The translations under genes and the position numbers were made by a program. Below the pieces are notes generated by a model. That model had not been told where the DNA came from. It did no database searches and saw only the letters and a program-made list of their open reading frames with translations. Positions 1 through 7,540 of a DNA stretch of 30,237 nucleotides are shown here, piece after piece. Origin of the DNA: Sulfurospirillum arcachonense. GTDB taxonomy: Bacteria; Campylobacterota; Campylobacteria; Campylobacterales; Sulfurospirillaceae. How positions within the stretch are numbered: position 1 is the stretch's first letter; each line of letters starts with the position of its first letter. The stretch spans positions 1 to 30,237 of the forward strand of contig DQTM01000131.1 in assembly GCA_015662785.1 (NCBI GenBank), in the 5' to 3' direction.

Positions 1-90
1 CACCAATAAGGTGGCTTAAAATTTTTACTAAACACCCCTTAAGCACAAGCATAGGTAATCTTTAGAAATCTCTATTGCATAATTTGGGTT

Positions 91-518
91 AAAGATATAT
101 ATAATAAAAACTATATAGATTTACTATGTAATGAACTCTTACATGTAGACAAAAAAGAGTTTACATGTAGAGTTTTTGATAAGTTGTGGGAGAATAGAGA
201 GCTTAAAGAGAGGATTTTACTATAACAAAAGAGGTAGAGTTAGAAAAAGAGGTATTGTTTAGTTTTACTATTAATTCAAAAGAAAATCTTGGCAAACTTC
301 GCATTGAGTATGCTTTGCACTTTGTAAGACAAAACAGTAAACACTCAAAAAAAGTTTTTAAAATATCTGAAGGTATTTATAATCAAAATAGTAAAAAAGT
401 AGAAAAGACTTATTCATTTAGACCTATTAGTACAAGAAGATACTATCAAGGTAAACACAAATTGGATATTATTATTAATGGAGAAACCCTTTTAGAAAAA
501 GAGTTTCTTTACATGTAG
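91..518 (+). pseudogene. Remnant of a DNA alkylation repair gene (AlkC/COG4335-like), internally deleted
   Basis: Two blocks resemble the two ends of a COG4335-type alkylation repair protein. The first, 91-213 in frame 1, reads like the family N-terminus (KDIYNKNYIDLLCNELL, then VFDKLWENRELKER) and hits TAA at 223-225. The second, about 213-518 in frame 3, reads like the C-terminal beta-domain (LGKLRIEYALHFVRQN, SKKVFKISEG, SFRPISTRRYYQGKHK) and ends at TAG 516-518. The central HEAT-like repeats, expected to be a couple of hundred residues, are missing. The blocks meet near 211-216 in different frames. No good start codon precedes the first block. The 87-codon ORF from TTG 255 is therefore best read as the surviving 3' end. 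The family is assigned from remembered motifs, not from a search. Bases 1-90 show nothing I can support. Three TACATGTA palindromes lie inside the remnant. Confidence 0.62.
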
Positions 519-521
519 AGG

Positions 522-1196
522 TTACTTAAAAAAGGTACTACCAATACGAAGCATATTTGATCCACACTCCACTGCAAGTTCATAATCTTGACTCATCCCC
601 ATAGAACAGTACTTTGCTCCTTTGGATTCTAGTTTTTTGAAGATGTCGTGAGTAGTTTTAAAACTTTTTTTAATAAGTGCTTTATCATCTGAATGAGCAC
701 CTATGCTCATAACGCCTTTTAGTTTTATATGTTTACATGTAGAGAGTATTTCATCATATACATGTAAAGCATCTTCAGGAAGAACACCAGCTTTTTGCTC
801 TTCATAAGCACTATTTATTTGAAGTAAAACATTCATAGTTTTACCCTTTACATGTAAACGCTTATCTATTTCTAAAGCCATCTCTAAAGAGCTGCAACTG
901 TGCATAAGAGATGGGTTTAAATCAATCAGAGCATTTATTTTATTTGTTTGAAGACGTCCTATAAAATGCCACTCTAAAGGTAGTTCATTAAGAACTTCAG
1001 TTTTTATTTTATAGTCTTGAACTCTGTTTTCACCAAAAGCACGTTGTCCTATGTTGTACATATTTTCTACGGCTTTTACGTCTACATTTTTACTTACTGC
1101 AATTATTTTTATGATTTGGTGTTGATTTACTTCAAGTCTAACTTTTTCTATTTTAGTTAAAACCTCGTCAAATCTCTCTTCATATAAACTAACCAT
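522..1196 (-). CDS. yggS: YggS/PLPBP-family pyridoxal phosphate homeostasis protein
   Basis: The 224-residue length and motifs fit the YggS/PROSC family, single-domain TIM-barrel proteins that bind pyridoxal 5'-phosphate and buffer its free level without known catalysis. IIAVSKNVDVKAVENMY (from about residue 29) carries the PLP-binding lysine (K36). GENRVQDYKIK and EWHFIGRLQTNK follow, then GVMSIGAHSDD and SMGMSQDYELAVECGSNMLRIG with the phosphate-binding SMGMS and R-x-G elements. It is the last gene of the minus-strand operon, and its ATG overlaps the rseP stop by one base (TAATG), which implies translational coupling. Its stop lies four bases from the end of the alkC remnant. Three TACATGTA copies (734, 759, 849) lie in this gene. 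Family assignment is firm. Confidence 0.95.
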   Translation of the reverse strand: MVSLYEERFDEVLTKIEKVRLEVNQHQIIKIIAVSKNVDVKAVENMYNIGQRAFGENRVQDYKIKTEVLNELPLEWHFIGRLQTNKINALIDLNPSLMHSCSSLEMALEIDKRLHVKGKTMNVLLQINSAYEEQKAGVLPEDALHVYDEILSTCKHIKLKGVMSIGAHSDDKALIKKSFKTTHDIFKKLESKGAKYCSMGMSQDYELAVECGSNMLRIGSTFFK

Positions 1197-2254
1197 TAAT
1201 AGCCTCCAAGAAGTCTATATATATCGTTAAAAATGGTAAAAGCCATCAGTGTGAGTAAAAACACCCAGCCAAAAACAGTCATACGGTAAAGAATTTTCTC
1301 ACTAGGAGCTCTTTTTGCTATCATCTCATATATGTTAAACATGATATGCCCACCATCAAGAGCAGGAATAGGAAGAAGATTTAGAACTCCCAAGTTAACA
1401 GAGATAAGAGCAGTCAAAGCAAAAAGTGCAATAATCCCAGCTTCACTTGCTTGTGCTGTTACTTGAACTATATTAACAACTCCGCCTAGCTCTTTTACCG
1501 GAATAACGCCTTGAATAAGTTTTTGTAGGCTAGTTACTATCAATGTAGTTGCTTTTATAGTTTCATCATAAGCAAAAATAATAGTTTCAACAGCACTTAA
1601 GTCGAGTACAAGAGTTTCACCATTAGGAGAAATTCCCAAGATTCTTTTTTTAACAGGCTCACCAAATATAGTTTTAAGTTCTTTTATATCAGGAGTTGCC
1701 ATAAGTGTTTTTACTTTACTCCCTCTTTGAATACTTACTAAAAGGGGACCATCACTCTGTTTTATAAGTCTACTTAAATCATCCCAAGTTTCTACATGTG
1801 CACCATTAATTTCTATGACTTTATCATTTTTCATAAGTCCAATTTTTTGTGCAGGCGTATTTTCTCCCACATTACCAATAATAGGTGAGAGTTTAGTTAC
1901 ACCAATGTTAGCAATAGCAAGATAGAGAAAAAATGCTAAAAGAAAGTTTGCAAAGGGACCTGCAAGGAGTATAATAACTCTCTGCCAAGGTCTTTTTGTA
2001 TTATAGCTATCAGAGTCACTACTTACCTTAGTAGGGTCACTGTCATCTTGACCTTTCATCTGAACAAACCCACCAAGTGGAATCATTGCTAAGCGGTATT
2101 CTGTTTTACCAATTACTCTACTAAAAACTTTTTTACCAAAGCCTATACTAAAAACCTCTACATGTACACCAAAAAAACGTGCCGCTAAGAAGTGTCCAAG
2201 TTCATGGAAAAATATCAAAAATGATAGTACTAAAAGTGAAGTTAACATACCCAT
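1196..2254 (-). CDS. rseP: RseP-type site-2 zinc metalloprotease
   Basis: This is an intramembrane zinc protease of the S2P/M50 family (352 aa) that cleaves single-pass membrane substrates such as anti-sigma factors and remnant signal peptides. HELGH at residues 17-21 sits in the first membrane helix and supplies two zinc ligands and the catalytic glutamate. NLLPIPALDGGH near residue 300 gives the third ligand (LDG motif). FGFGKK-like and PLGGFVQMKGQDD segments follow the first helix as in the family. One PDZ domain is evident between about residues 125 and 200 (IGLMKNDKVIEINGAHVETWDDL), whereas E. coli RseP has two. It sits between pgsA and yggS with one-base TAATG overlaps on both sides. 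No sigma or anti-sigma gene is in the window, so the substrate is unknown. Confidence 0.95.
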   Translation of the reverse strand: MGMLTSLLVLSFLIFFHELGHFLAARFFGVHVEVFSIGFGKKVFSRVIGKTEYRLAMIPLGGFVQMKGQDDSDPTKVSSDSDSYNTKRPWQRVIILLAGPFANFLLAFFLYLAIANIGVTKLSPIIGNVGENTPAQKIGLMKNDKVIEINGAHVETWDDLSRLIKQSDGPLLVSIQRGSKVKTLMATPDIKELKTIFGEPVKKRILGISPNGETLVLDLSAVETIIFAYDETIKATTLIVTSLQKLIQGVIPVKELGGVVNIVQVTAQASEAGIIALFALTALISVNLGVLNLLPIPALDGGHIMFNIYEMIAKRAPSEKILYRMTVFGWVFLLTLMAFTIFNDIYRLLGGY

Positions 2255-2796
2255 TATTTGTCTGCCTTTTTTGCATAACTCATGATATATTCAAATCCTG
2301 AGTAGAGTGTCATACCAACTGCAAGCCAAAGAAGTAGCTCAGCATATGGCCAATTCATAGTTGCAAAACCTATAGCGAACATTTGAAGTAGAGTTTTTAT
2401 CTTGCCCCATATAGAAGCTTGTATATCGAGATCTTTACTTGCAGCTGCTACGCGGATTCCTGTTATAAAAAATTCACGAGTAAGTATAAGATATACTGCC
2501 CAAACATTGGCACGGTCAATAACCATAAGCCCTAAAAAAGCACTAAGCATAAGCATTTTATCTGCTAATGGGTCAAGAATAGCCCCAAGTGTTGTTTGTT
2601 GGTTCCAAGCACGAGCTATGAAACCATCAAAACCGTCAGTAACGCTCGCAATGACAAAAATCAAAGCAGCACTGTAATCAAGCCAACTTACATGTATACC
2701 TTCAAAGATAGAGCTATCTCTACCAACAAGAAACCATAACATAAGAGGTGCAAGTAGAATTCTACTTAACGCTAAAAAATTTGGTAAGTTTAACAT
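2254..2796 (-). CDS. pgsA: CDP-diacylglycerol-glycerol-3-phosphate 3-phosphatidyltransferase
   Basis: This integral membrane enzyme (180 aa) condenses CDP-diacylglycerol with glycerol-3-phosphate, the committed step to phosphatidylglycerol and cardiolipin. The CDP-alcohol phosphotransferase signature is complete: D54-x2-D57-G58-x2-A61-R62-x8-G71-x3-D75-x3-D79. NLPNFLALSRILLAPL at the N-terminus is typical of PgsA. Four or more hydrophobic segments surround the motif. The related phosphatidylserine synthase is normally longer and lacks the short LPNxLTxxR start, so PgsA is preferred. The 5' end overlaps the upstream reductase gene by seven bases and the 3' end meets rseP in TAATG. One TACATGTA lies at 2689. 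Confidence 0.93.
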   Translation of the reverse strand: MLNLPNFLALSRILLAPLMLWFLVGRDSSIFEGIHVSWLDYSAALIFVIASVTDGFDGFIARAWNQQTTLGAILDPLADKMLMLSAFLGLMVIDRANVWAVYLILTREFFITGIRVAAASKDLDIQASIWGKIKTLLQMFAIGFATMNWPYAELLLWLAVGMTLYSGFEYIMSYAKKADK

Positions 2797-3578
2797 GTTT
2801 GGAATGTAGTTCCCCCATCAATTAGAAGCGTGTGACCTGTCATCCAACTTGCTTTTTCAGAACAAACAAAAAGACAAGCACCAGCTACGTCATTTGGTTG
2901 TCCCATACGGTTTAATGGTGAAAGTGCAGCGGTTTTGTCTTTTACTTCTTCATAGTTTGTAAATGCTCTAAGTGCATCAGTCTCAATAGGACCTCCACTA
3001 ACTACATTTACTCTAATGTTAAATTCACCAAGTTCAGCTGCTGCATATCTAGCCATTGCTTCAACTGCTGCTTTTGCAGTTCCATGACCAGCATAGTGTT
3101 TTATATATTGTAGGTTTCCAGTTGAAGAGATAGAAATGATACTTCCACCTCCAACTTTTTGCATTCTTTTTGCAGCTTCTTGTGAACCAACTACAAATGC
3201 GTTTACAGTTGCAGTAAAGATGTTGTTTATTCCTCTTGGCTTTAGTTTCATATACTTTGTGTATCCGCCAACAATAGGGCGACCAGAAATAATTGCATTT
3301 GATATAAAATAATTAATCTCATCAAAATCTTTGTCTATAAGTTTAAATAGGTCTTTATATGTTTCAGGCTCTAAAATATTCAAAGGATATGTTCTTGCTT
3401 TTATGCCATAGTTTTCTTCTAAGTCTTTTACTTGGTTCTCAGCCATCTCTTTATTTGAGTTATATGTAAAAGCTATATTTACACCTTGTTTTGCAAAATC
3501 ATAAACAATTGCTTTTCCTATTCCTCTAGTTCCTCCACTCACAACAAGTGTTTTGCCCTTCATTTCACTATATCCCAT
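2790..3578 (-). CDS. SDR-family reductase, FabL-like enoyl-ACP reductase candidate
   Basis: This is a short-chain dehydrogenase/reductase (262 aa) with a Rossmann fold. The dinucleotide motif SGGTRGIGKA lies at residues 14-23, SISS at 149-152, and a C-terminal GQP-DVAGACLFVCS...GHTLLIDGG segment follows. The catalytic spacing is Y162-x6-K169 (YAGHGTAK) rather than the classical Y-x3-K. Y-x6-K marks the enoyl-ACP reductase branch, and the flanks (GGGSIISISSTG, NVVSGGPIETDALRAF) resemble remembered Bacillus FabL. A fatty-acid reductase role with NAD(P)H is inferred. Campylobacterota annotations often simply call this gene a dehydrogenase. The start ATG has an AAGGA site eight bases upstream, and the gene follows dapA by two bases. 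A true FabI elsewhere in the genome cannot be excluded. Confidence 0.85.
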   Translation of the reverse strand: MGYSEMKGKTLVVSGGTRGIGKAIVYDFAKQGVNIAFTYNSNKEMAENQVKDLEENYGIKARTYPLNILEPETYKDLFKLIDKDFDEINYFISNAIISGRPIVGGYTKYMKLKPRGINNIFTATVNAFVVGSQEAAKRMQKVGGGSIISISSTGNLQYIKHYAGHGTAKAAVEAMARYAAAELGEFNIRVNVVSGGPIETDALRAFTNYEEVKDKTAALSPLNRMGQPNDVAGACLFVCSEKASWMTGHTLLIDGGTTFQTC

Positions 3579-3580
3579 TC

Positions 3581-4474
3581 TTAAAATCCTTTTATATCGT
3601 ACTGTTTTATAACTTCTTCGATCTTTTTCATATTTTCTTTACTTGGAGGTGTTAGAGGAAGTCTATACTCTAAAGTATCAAGTAGTCCAGCAATATACAT
3701 TGCTGCTTTTATTGGTATTGGGTTACTTTCACAAAAAAGAATTTTATTCATTGTATAAAGTTTATCATTAATTCTTTTGGCTTCGTGATAGTCTCCGCTC
3801 AAAGCTGCATGAGTTAAATCAGCTATTTTATTTGGCAATAAGTTTGATGTAACAGAAATTACACCATTTCCACCATTTGAGAGAATAGGGTAGTTGATAG
3901 CATCATCACCACTAATCACGCTTAGTTCTGGTTCATGTGCTAACAAATCAACACATCTTTCTATTGAGCCAGTTGCTTCTTTAACGCCATACACGTTTGA
4001 GCACTCGTTAAAAAGTCTATATATAGTCTCAGGAAGTAAATCACAAGCTGTTCGAGCTGGTACATTGTAAAGAAGTACAGGAATTTCAACTGCACTTGCT
4101 AAGGCTTTATAATGCTGATAAAGTCCTTCTTGCATAGGTTTGTTGTAGTAAGGAGTAACTGAAAGTATACCATCAGCCCCATGTTCTTGTGCAAATTTAG
4201 CTATGCCTACTGCTTCGTGAGTCGCATTACTTCCAGCGCCCGCTAGTACTTTTACATTTGTATTTTTACAAACATCAACAGCTATTTCAATACAACGACG
4301 ATGCTCTTCATGGCTTAGTGTTGCACTCTCTCCTGTTGTTCCTACTGGAACTACAACATCAATGTTATTATCAATCTGTCTTTTTATAAGTTTGGCGTAA
4401 TTTTCTTCATTTAATTTTCCATCTTTAAATGGTGTTACAAGAGCTGTCATAGCTCCAATGATAGTTGTGCTCAT
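3581..4474 (-). CDS. dapA: 4-hydroxy-tetrahydrodipicolinate synthase
   Basis: DapA condenses pyruvate with aspartate semialdehyde at the head of the diaminopimelate/lysine pathway and so feeds peptidoglycan. The 297 residues form a TIM barrel of normal family length. GTTGE at 45-49 is the substrate-binding loop. Y136 lies in LLYNVPARTA, and the Schiff-base lysine is K165 in YGVKEATGS. SGDDAINYPILSNGG follows and is characteristic. The ATG overlaps the stop of the upstream M16 peptidase gene (ATGA). The order pyrD, M16 peptidase, dapA, dehydrogenase is, from memory, the same in Campylobacter and Helicobacter. Confidence 0.97.
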   Translation of the reverse strand: MSTTIIGAMTALVTPFKDGKLNEENYAKLIKRQIDNNIDVVVPVGTTGESATLSHEEHRRCIEIAVDVCKNTNVKVLAGAGSNATHEAVGIAKFAQEHGADGILSVTPYYNKPMQEGLYQHYKALASAVEIPVLLYNVPARTACDLLPETIYRLFNECSNVYGVKEATGSIERCVDLLAHEPELSVISGDDAINYPILSNGGNGVISVTSNLLPNKIADLTHAALSGDYHEAKRINDKLYTMNKILFCESNPIPIKAAMYIAGLLDTLEYRLPLTPPSKENMKKIEEVIKQYDIKGF

Positions 4475-5778
4475 TCGTAATCCTTCCTTAGTATAACTGT
4501 TGTTGATTTTTCTTTAACTAGATATTTTTTTGCAACGTCTATTATATCCTCTTTTTTGAGCTTATTGATGTTGTCCTCATAATTTAAAAGAGGGTTTATA
4601 TCTCCTTTTGCATAGTAGCTTCCAAAAAGATTTGTCATATTTGAAGAACCTTCAAGGCTAAATATAAAATCTGCTTTTGTATTTGTTTTTATCTTTTGAA
4701 CATCTTTTTCATTGATTTCACCATCTTGTACTCTTTTGATGATTTCAAGAAGCTCTTTTTCTATATCTTCGGCTTTAACGCCCGGATTTCCAACTGCTAA
4801 AAACATAAAAATGGAAGGATCACGATTTTCCATGTTATAACCATATATTTGGTTTACCATTTTTTTATCATTAACTAGAACTTTTTGCAGCATTGAGCTT
4901 TTTCCAGAACTAAGTAGTTCACTCAAAGCTGAAAGTGCAGTTTGGTCTACATGTAAGAAGTCAGGGATTTTGTAAGCAATAGCTACCATTTCCACTTCAC
5001 TCTCTTTTTTGATGTAGATTCTTTTTGCTCCATCTTGTTCAGGCTCAACTTGGTGAGCACTTGGATAAGTTACTTTTTTACCTTTTATCTTTGCAAAGTG
5101 CTTTTCAGTCGTTTTAAAAACTTCATCTGCTGTGATGTCTCCAGCAACTACGACTATGGCATTTGATGGTTGATAGTAGTTTGCATGGAACTCTTTGATG
5201 TCTTCTATAGTCCAGTGCTTTATATCTTCTACAAACCCTATTGGAGTCCAATGGTATGGGTGGTATGTAAAAGCGTTATTAAAGAGTCTAAAGTAGAGAT
5301 AACCTATAGGAGAGTTGTCTGTTCTCCAGCGTCTCTCTTCAAGAACTACGTCACGTTCAGGTTGAAACTCATCATCTTTTAGTTTCAAATTTTCCATTAA
5401 GTCTGCAAAAAGTCCTAGAGACTTATCAAGGTTTTTAGATGAGCTTTTTATAAAGTAGTGAGTGAAATCAAAGCCTGTTGAAGCGTTATTGACTCCACCA
5501 AATCCTTTTACTATCTCATCAAATTCACCAGCTTTTAGGTTGTCTGTTGATTTGAAGTTTAAGTGTTCAAGCATATGAGCAATTCCACTTTTTCCCATCA
5601 CTTCGTGACCACTTCCAACTTTATAGAATATATCAGTTGATATTACATTGCTCTCATTGTCCATAGGGATGACGACTATTTGAAGTCCATTTTCTAGTGT
5701 TTTTGTTTTATACTCAGGTAGTGAGTTTGCCATAAGGCCTCCTAAAATCATACTTATTGTTATTAATATTTTTATCAT
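4471..5778 (-). CDS. M16-family zinc peptidase, secreted
   Basis: This is a single-copy M16 (pitrilysin/PqqL/mitochondrial processing peptidase type) protease of 435 aa. An N-terminal signal peptide (MIKILITISMILGGLMANS) indicates export to the periplasm. The inverted zinc motif HMLEH is at residues 68-72, and the downstream acidic ligand lies in VVLEERRWR (E147 or E148). GEFDEIVKGFGGVNNASTG and an R/Y-containing C-terminal half are typical of the two-domain clamshell fold. M16 proteins of this size often act as dimers. The substrate is unknown, and the operon (pyrD, dapA) gives no clue beyond conserved order in the phylum. It overlaps both neighbours by 1-4 bases. Older names such as 'PqqE-like processing protease' are misleading because no PQQ genes are present. 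Confidence 0.92.
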   Translation of the reverse strand: MIKILITISMILGGLMANSLPEYKTKTLENGLQIVVIPMDNESNVISTDIFYKVGSGHEVMGKSGIAHMLEHLNFKSTDNLKAGEFDEIVKGFGGVNNASTGFDFTHYFIKSSSKNLDKSLGLFADLMENLKLKDDEFQPERDVVLEERRWRTDNSPIGYLYFRLFNNAFTYHPYHWTPIGFVEDIKHWTIEDIKEFHANYYQPSNAIVVVAGDITADEVFKTTEKHFAKIKGKKVTYPSAHQVEPEQDGAKRIYIKKESEVEMVAIAYKIPDFLHVDQTALSALSELLSSGKSSMLQKVLVNDKKMVNQIYGYNMENRDPSIFMFLAVGNPGVKAEDIEKELLEIIKRVQDGEINEKDVQKIKTNTKADFIFSLEGSSNMTNLFGSYYAKGDINPLLNYEDNINKLKKEDIIDVAKKYLVKEKSTTVILRKDYE

Positions 5779-6839
5779 TATTTTCTATCCGAACCGATTG
5801 CTTCGCTGATATGGTGAAATCCATCTCTATCCATAAAATCCAATATACCTCGTGAGATATCGTGGTTTAGTTTAGGACCTTTGAAGATAAATGCGCTGTA
5901 TATCTGCACTAAACTAGCTCCCATCTTTATACGCTTGTACGCTACTTCTGCACTGTCAATTCCACCAGCACTTATAAGAGTTGTTGTACCATAGAATTCT
6001 TTTGCTAACTCTTCAAATAGAGCTGAACTTTTTGCTTCTAATACTTTTCCACTAATACCGCCAAAGCTTTGAGGATTTGGTACAAGTGAGTAGTCTATGG
6101 TTGTATTAGTTGCAACTATACCACCAGCTCCATTTTCAAGAGCAACACCACATATTTCTAAAGCATCTTTTACTTCCAAGTCAGGTGCAATTTTAAGTAA
6201 CACTGCTTTGTCTGTTTTACTCTTAGCCATCGTAAAAAGTTTTTTAATAAACTCTTCATTTTGTAAGTCACGAAGCCCTGGAGTGTTTGGTGAAGAGATA
6301 TTGATGACGATGTAGTCACTTATGTCTTTAAAAGTTTCTATTAGTTTTTCATAATCACTAAGAGCATCTTCGGTACTTGTTGTTTTATTTTTTCCTATGT
6401 TGGCACCAAGAGGAGTAGCAAAAGGGTAGAGTTTTTCAACTCTTTTCTTGACTTTTTCCATACCATCGTTGTTAAAACCCATAGCATTTTGTAGGCTCTC
6501 TTGTTCAATATGACGAAAAAGTCTTGGTTTTTGATTACCCTCTTGTGGTTTAGGCGTAACTGTTCCAAACTCTATATGACCAAAACCAAGAGCTGTTAAC
6601 ATTTTAATCATAGTAGCATTTTTATCAAATCCAGCTGCAAGACCAATAGGGTTTAAAAATGTTTTACCAAAAATTTTTTGCTCTAGTCTAGTATCTGTAA
6701 CAAAGTATCTTTTTGCAAGTTCACTTTCCAAAAAAGGACAAAATTTAGTTCCATTTTTAAATGCAAACTCTGCGACATTGTGTGCATTTTCTGGACTTAG
6801 TTGAAAAAATATTTTTTTTAAATGTTCGTAAGTCAACAT
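5778..6839 (-). CDS. pyrD: Dihydroorotate dehydrogenase (quinone), class 2
   Basis: PyrD oxidises dihydroorotate to orotate in pyrimidine synthesis and passes electrons to the quinone pool at the membrane. It has 353 aa with an N-terminal amphipathic extension (YEHLKKIFFQLSPENAHNVAEF) that marks class 2 enzymes. FMN and substrate motifs are NPIGLAAGFDKN, GFGHIEFGTVTPKPQ, MGFNNDGM, and NISSPNTPGLRDLQ with the catalytic serine. VATNTTIDY and SAGGIDSAEVAYKRI phosphate-binding segments follow. It is the first gene of the seven-gene minus-strand operon and has its own upstream promoter region. AAAGGA lies ten bases before the ATG. A run of eight T (minus-strand A8) falls in its fifth to eighth codons. 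Confidence 0.97.
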   Translation of the reverse strand: MLTYEHLKKIFFQLSPENAHNVAEFAFKNGTKFCPFLESELAKRYFVTDTRLEQKIFGKTFLNPIGLAAGFDKNATMIKMLTALGFGHIEFGTVTPKPQEGNQKPRLFRHIEQESLQNAMGFNNDGMEKVKKRVEKLYPFATPLGANIGKNKTTSTEDALSDYEKLIETFKDISDYIVINISSPNTPGLRDLQNEEFIKKLFTMAKSKTDKAVLLKIAPDLEVKDALEICGVALENGAGGIVATNTTIDYSLVPNPQSFGGISGKVLEAKSSALFEELAKEFYGTTTLISAGGIDSAEVAYKRIKMGASLVQIYSAFIFKGPKLNHDISRGILDFMDRDGFHHISEAIGSDRK

Positions 6840-6904
6840 AATATATGGTATCCTTTTATTTTTATATCGCGATTATACTCAAAAATTGATAAAAAGGTGC
6901 TTTT
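6840..6904. promoter_or_regulatory. Divergent promoter region between pyrD and the LysE-family gene
   Basis: This 65-base A+T-rich gap separates two divergent genes. On the minus strand TATAAT (6877 down to 6872) is a consensus -10 element, placing transcription start near 6864 ahead of pyrD. On the plus strand TATACT at 6874-6879 is a possible -10 for the exporter gene. The two boxes overlap, so the promoters may compete. No clear -35 hexamer is visible, which is usual for sigma-70 promoters in Campylobacterota. These are read from sequence only. Confidence 0.5.
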
Positions 6905-7540
6905 TTGGAAATAGTTTTAAATTTATCTATCTTAGTTGTTTTTATACCTACATTTTTTTTCGTCTCATTAACACCTGGTATGTGTATGACTTTGGCAATG
7001 ACTTTAGGTATGAGTATAGGACTTAAAAGAACTTTTTATATGATGGCAGGTGAATTGGTAGGTGTTGGTATTGTTGCACTCTCTTCTGTTGTTGGTGTTG
7101 CAACTATAATGTTAAAATACCCAGATATATTTACTGTCTTTAAGTATGTTGGTGGAGCCTATTTAGGGTATTTAGGTGTTCAAATGTGGCTTAGCAGAGG
7201 AAAGATGGCAGTCTCTACATGTAACGCTGAAAAAAGCTTTTCAATATCTAACAAAGCTTTGGTTATTCAGGGTTTCGTAACAGCAATAGCTAATCCCAAA
7301 GGGTGGGCATTTTTTATCTCATTGTTGCCACCATTTATAAATCAAACTCAACCTTTAGTTCCTCAAATTTCTGTTTTACTTTTTATAATTTTATCTTTAG
7401 AGTTTATATGTCTTATCATATATGCTAGTGGCGGAAGTACTCTAAGAAAGTTTCTTCAAAAAAGTGACAATGTAAAACTTATGAATAAAGTAGCCGGAAC
7501 TCTCATGATTGGTGTTGGAGTTTGGTTGGCATTGGGCTAA
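6905..7540 (+). CDS. LysE-family amino-acid/homoserine exporter-like membrane protein
   Basis: This 211-residue membrane protein matches the LysE/RhtB exporter superfamily. It has the family N-terminal motif TPGMCMTLAMTLGMSIGLKR (about residues 24-43), a conserved ANPKGWAFFISLLPPFI segment (about 129-145), and about six hydrophobic helices. Members export amino acids or other small solutes by proton antiport, and the substrate here cannot be read from sequence. The likely start is TTG 6905, with AAGGTG six bases upstream. No ATG lies near enough to include the first helix. Its stop codon overlaps that of the convergent msbA gene. One TACATGTA at 7216 encodes part of the cytoplasmic loop. Confidence 0.85.
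   Translation: MEIVLNLSILVVFIPTFFFVSLTPGMCMTLAMTLGMSIGLKRTFYMMAGELVGVGIVALSSVVGVATIMLKYPDIFTVFKYVGGAYLGYLGVQMWLSRGKMAVSTCNAEKSFSISNKALVIQGFVTAIANPKGWAFFISLLPPFINQTQPLVPQISVLLFIILSLEFICLIIYASGGSTLRKFLQKSDNVKLMNKVAGTLMIGVGVWLALG

Noticed and set aside
1..90. Possible insertion-sequence end or coding fragment
   Set aside because: No terminal inverted repeat, transposase motif or sustained frame could be seen in either strand.
140..169. Paired TACATGTA sites as a CRISPR or operator array
   Set aside because: The two copies are only 22 bases apart by start and no third regularly spaced copy follows; they belong to the genome-wide dispersed motif.
2402..2677. Open frames antisense to pgsA, M16 peptidase, mshG, mshL and other genes
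   Set aside because: They are shadows of well-identified genes, with no ribosome binding sites and no family features.
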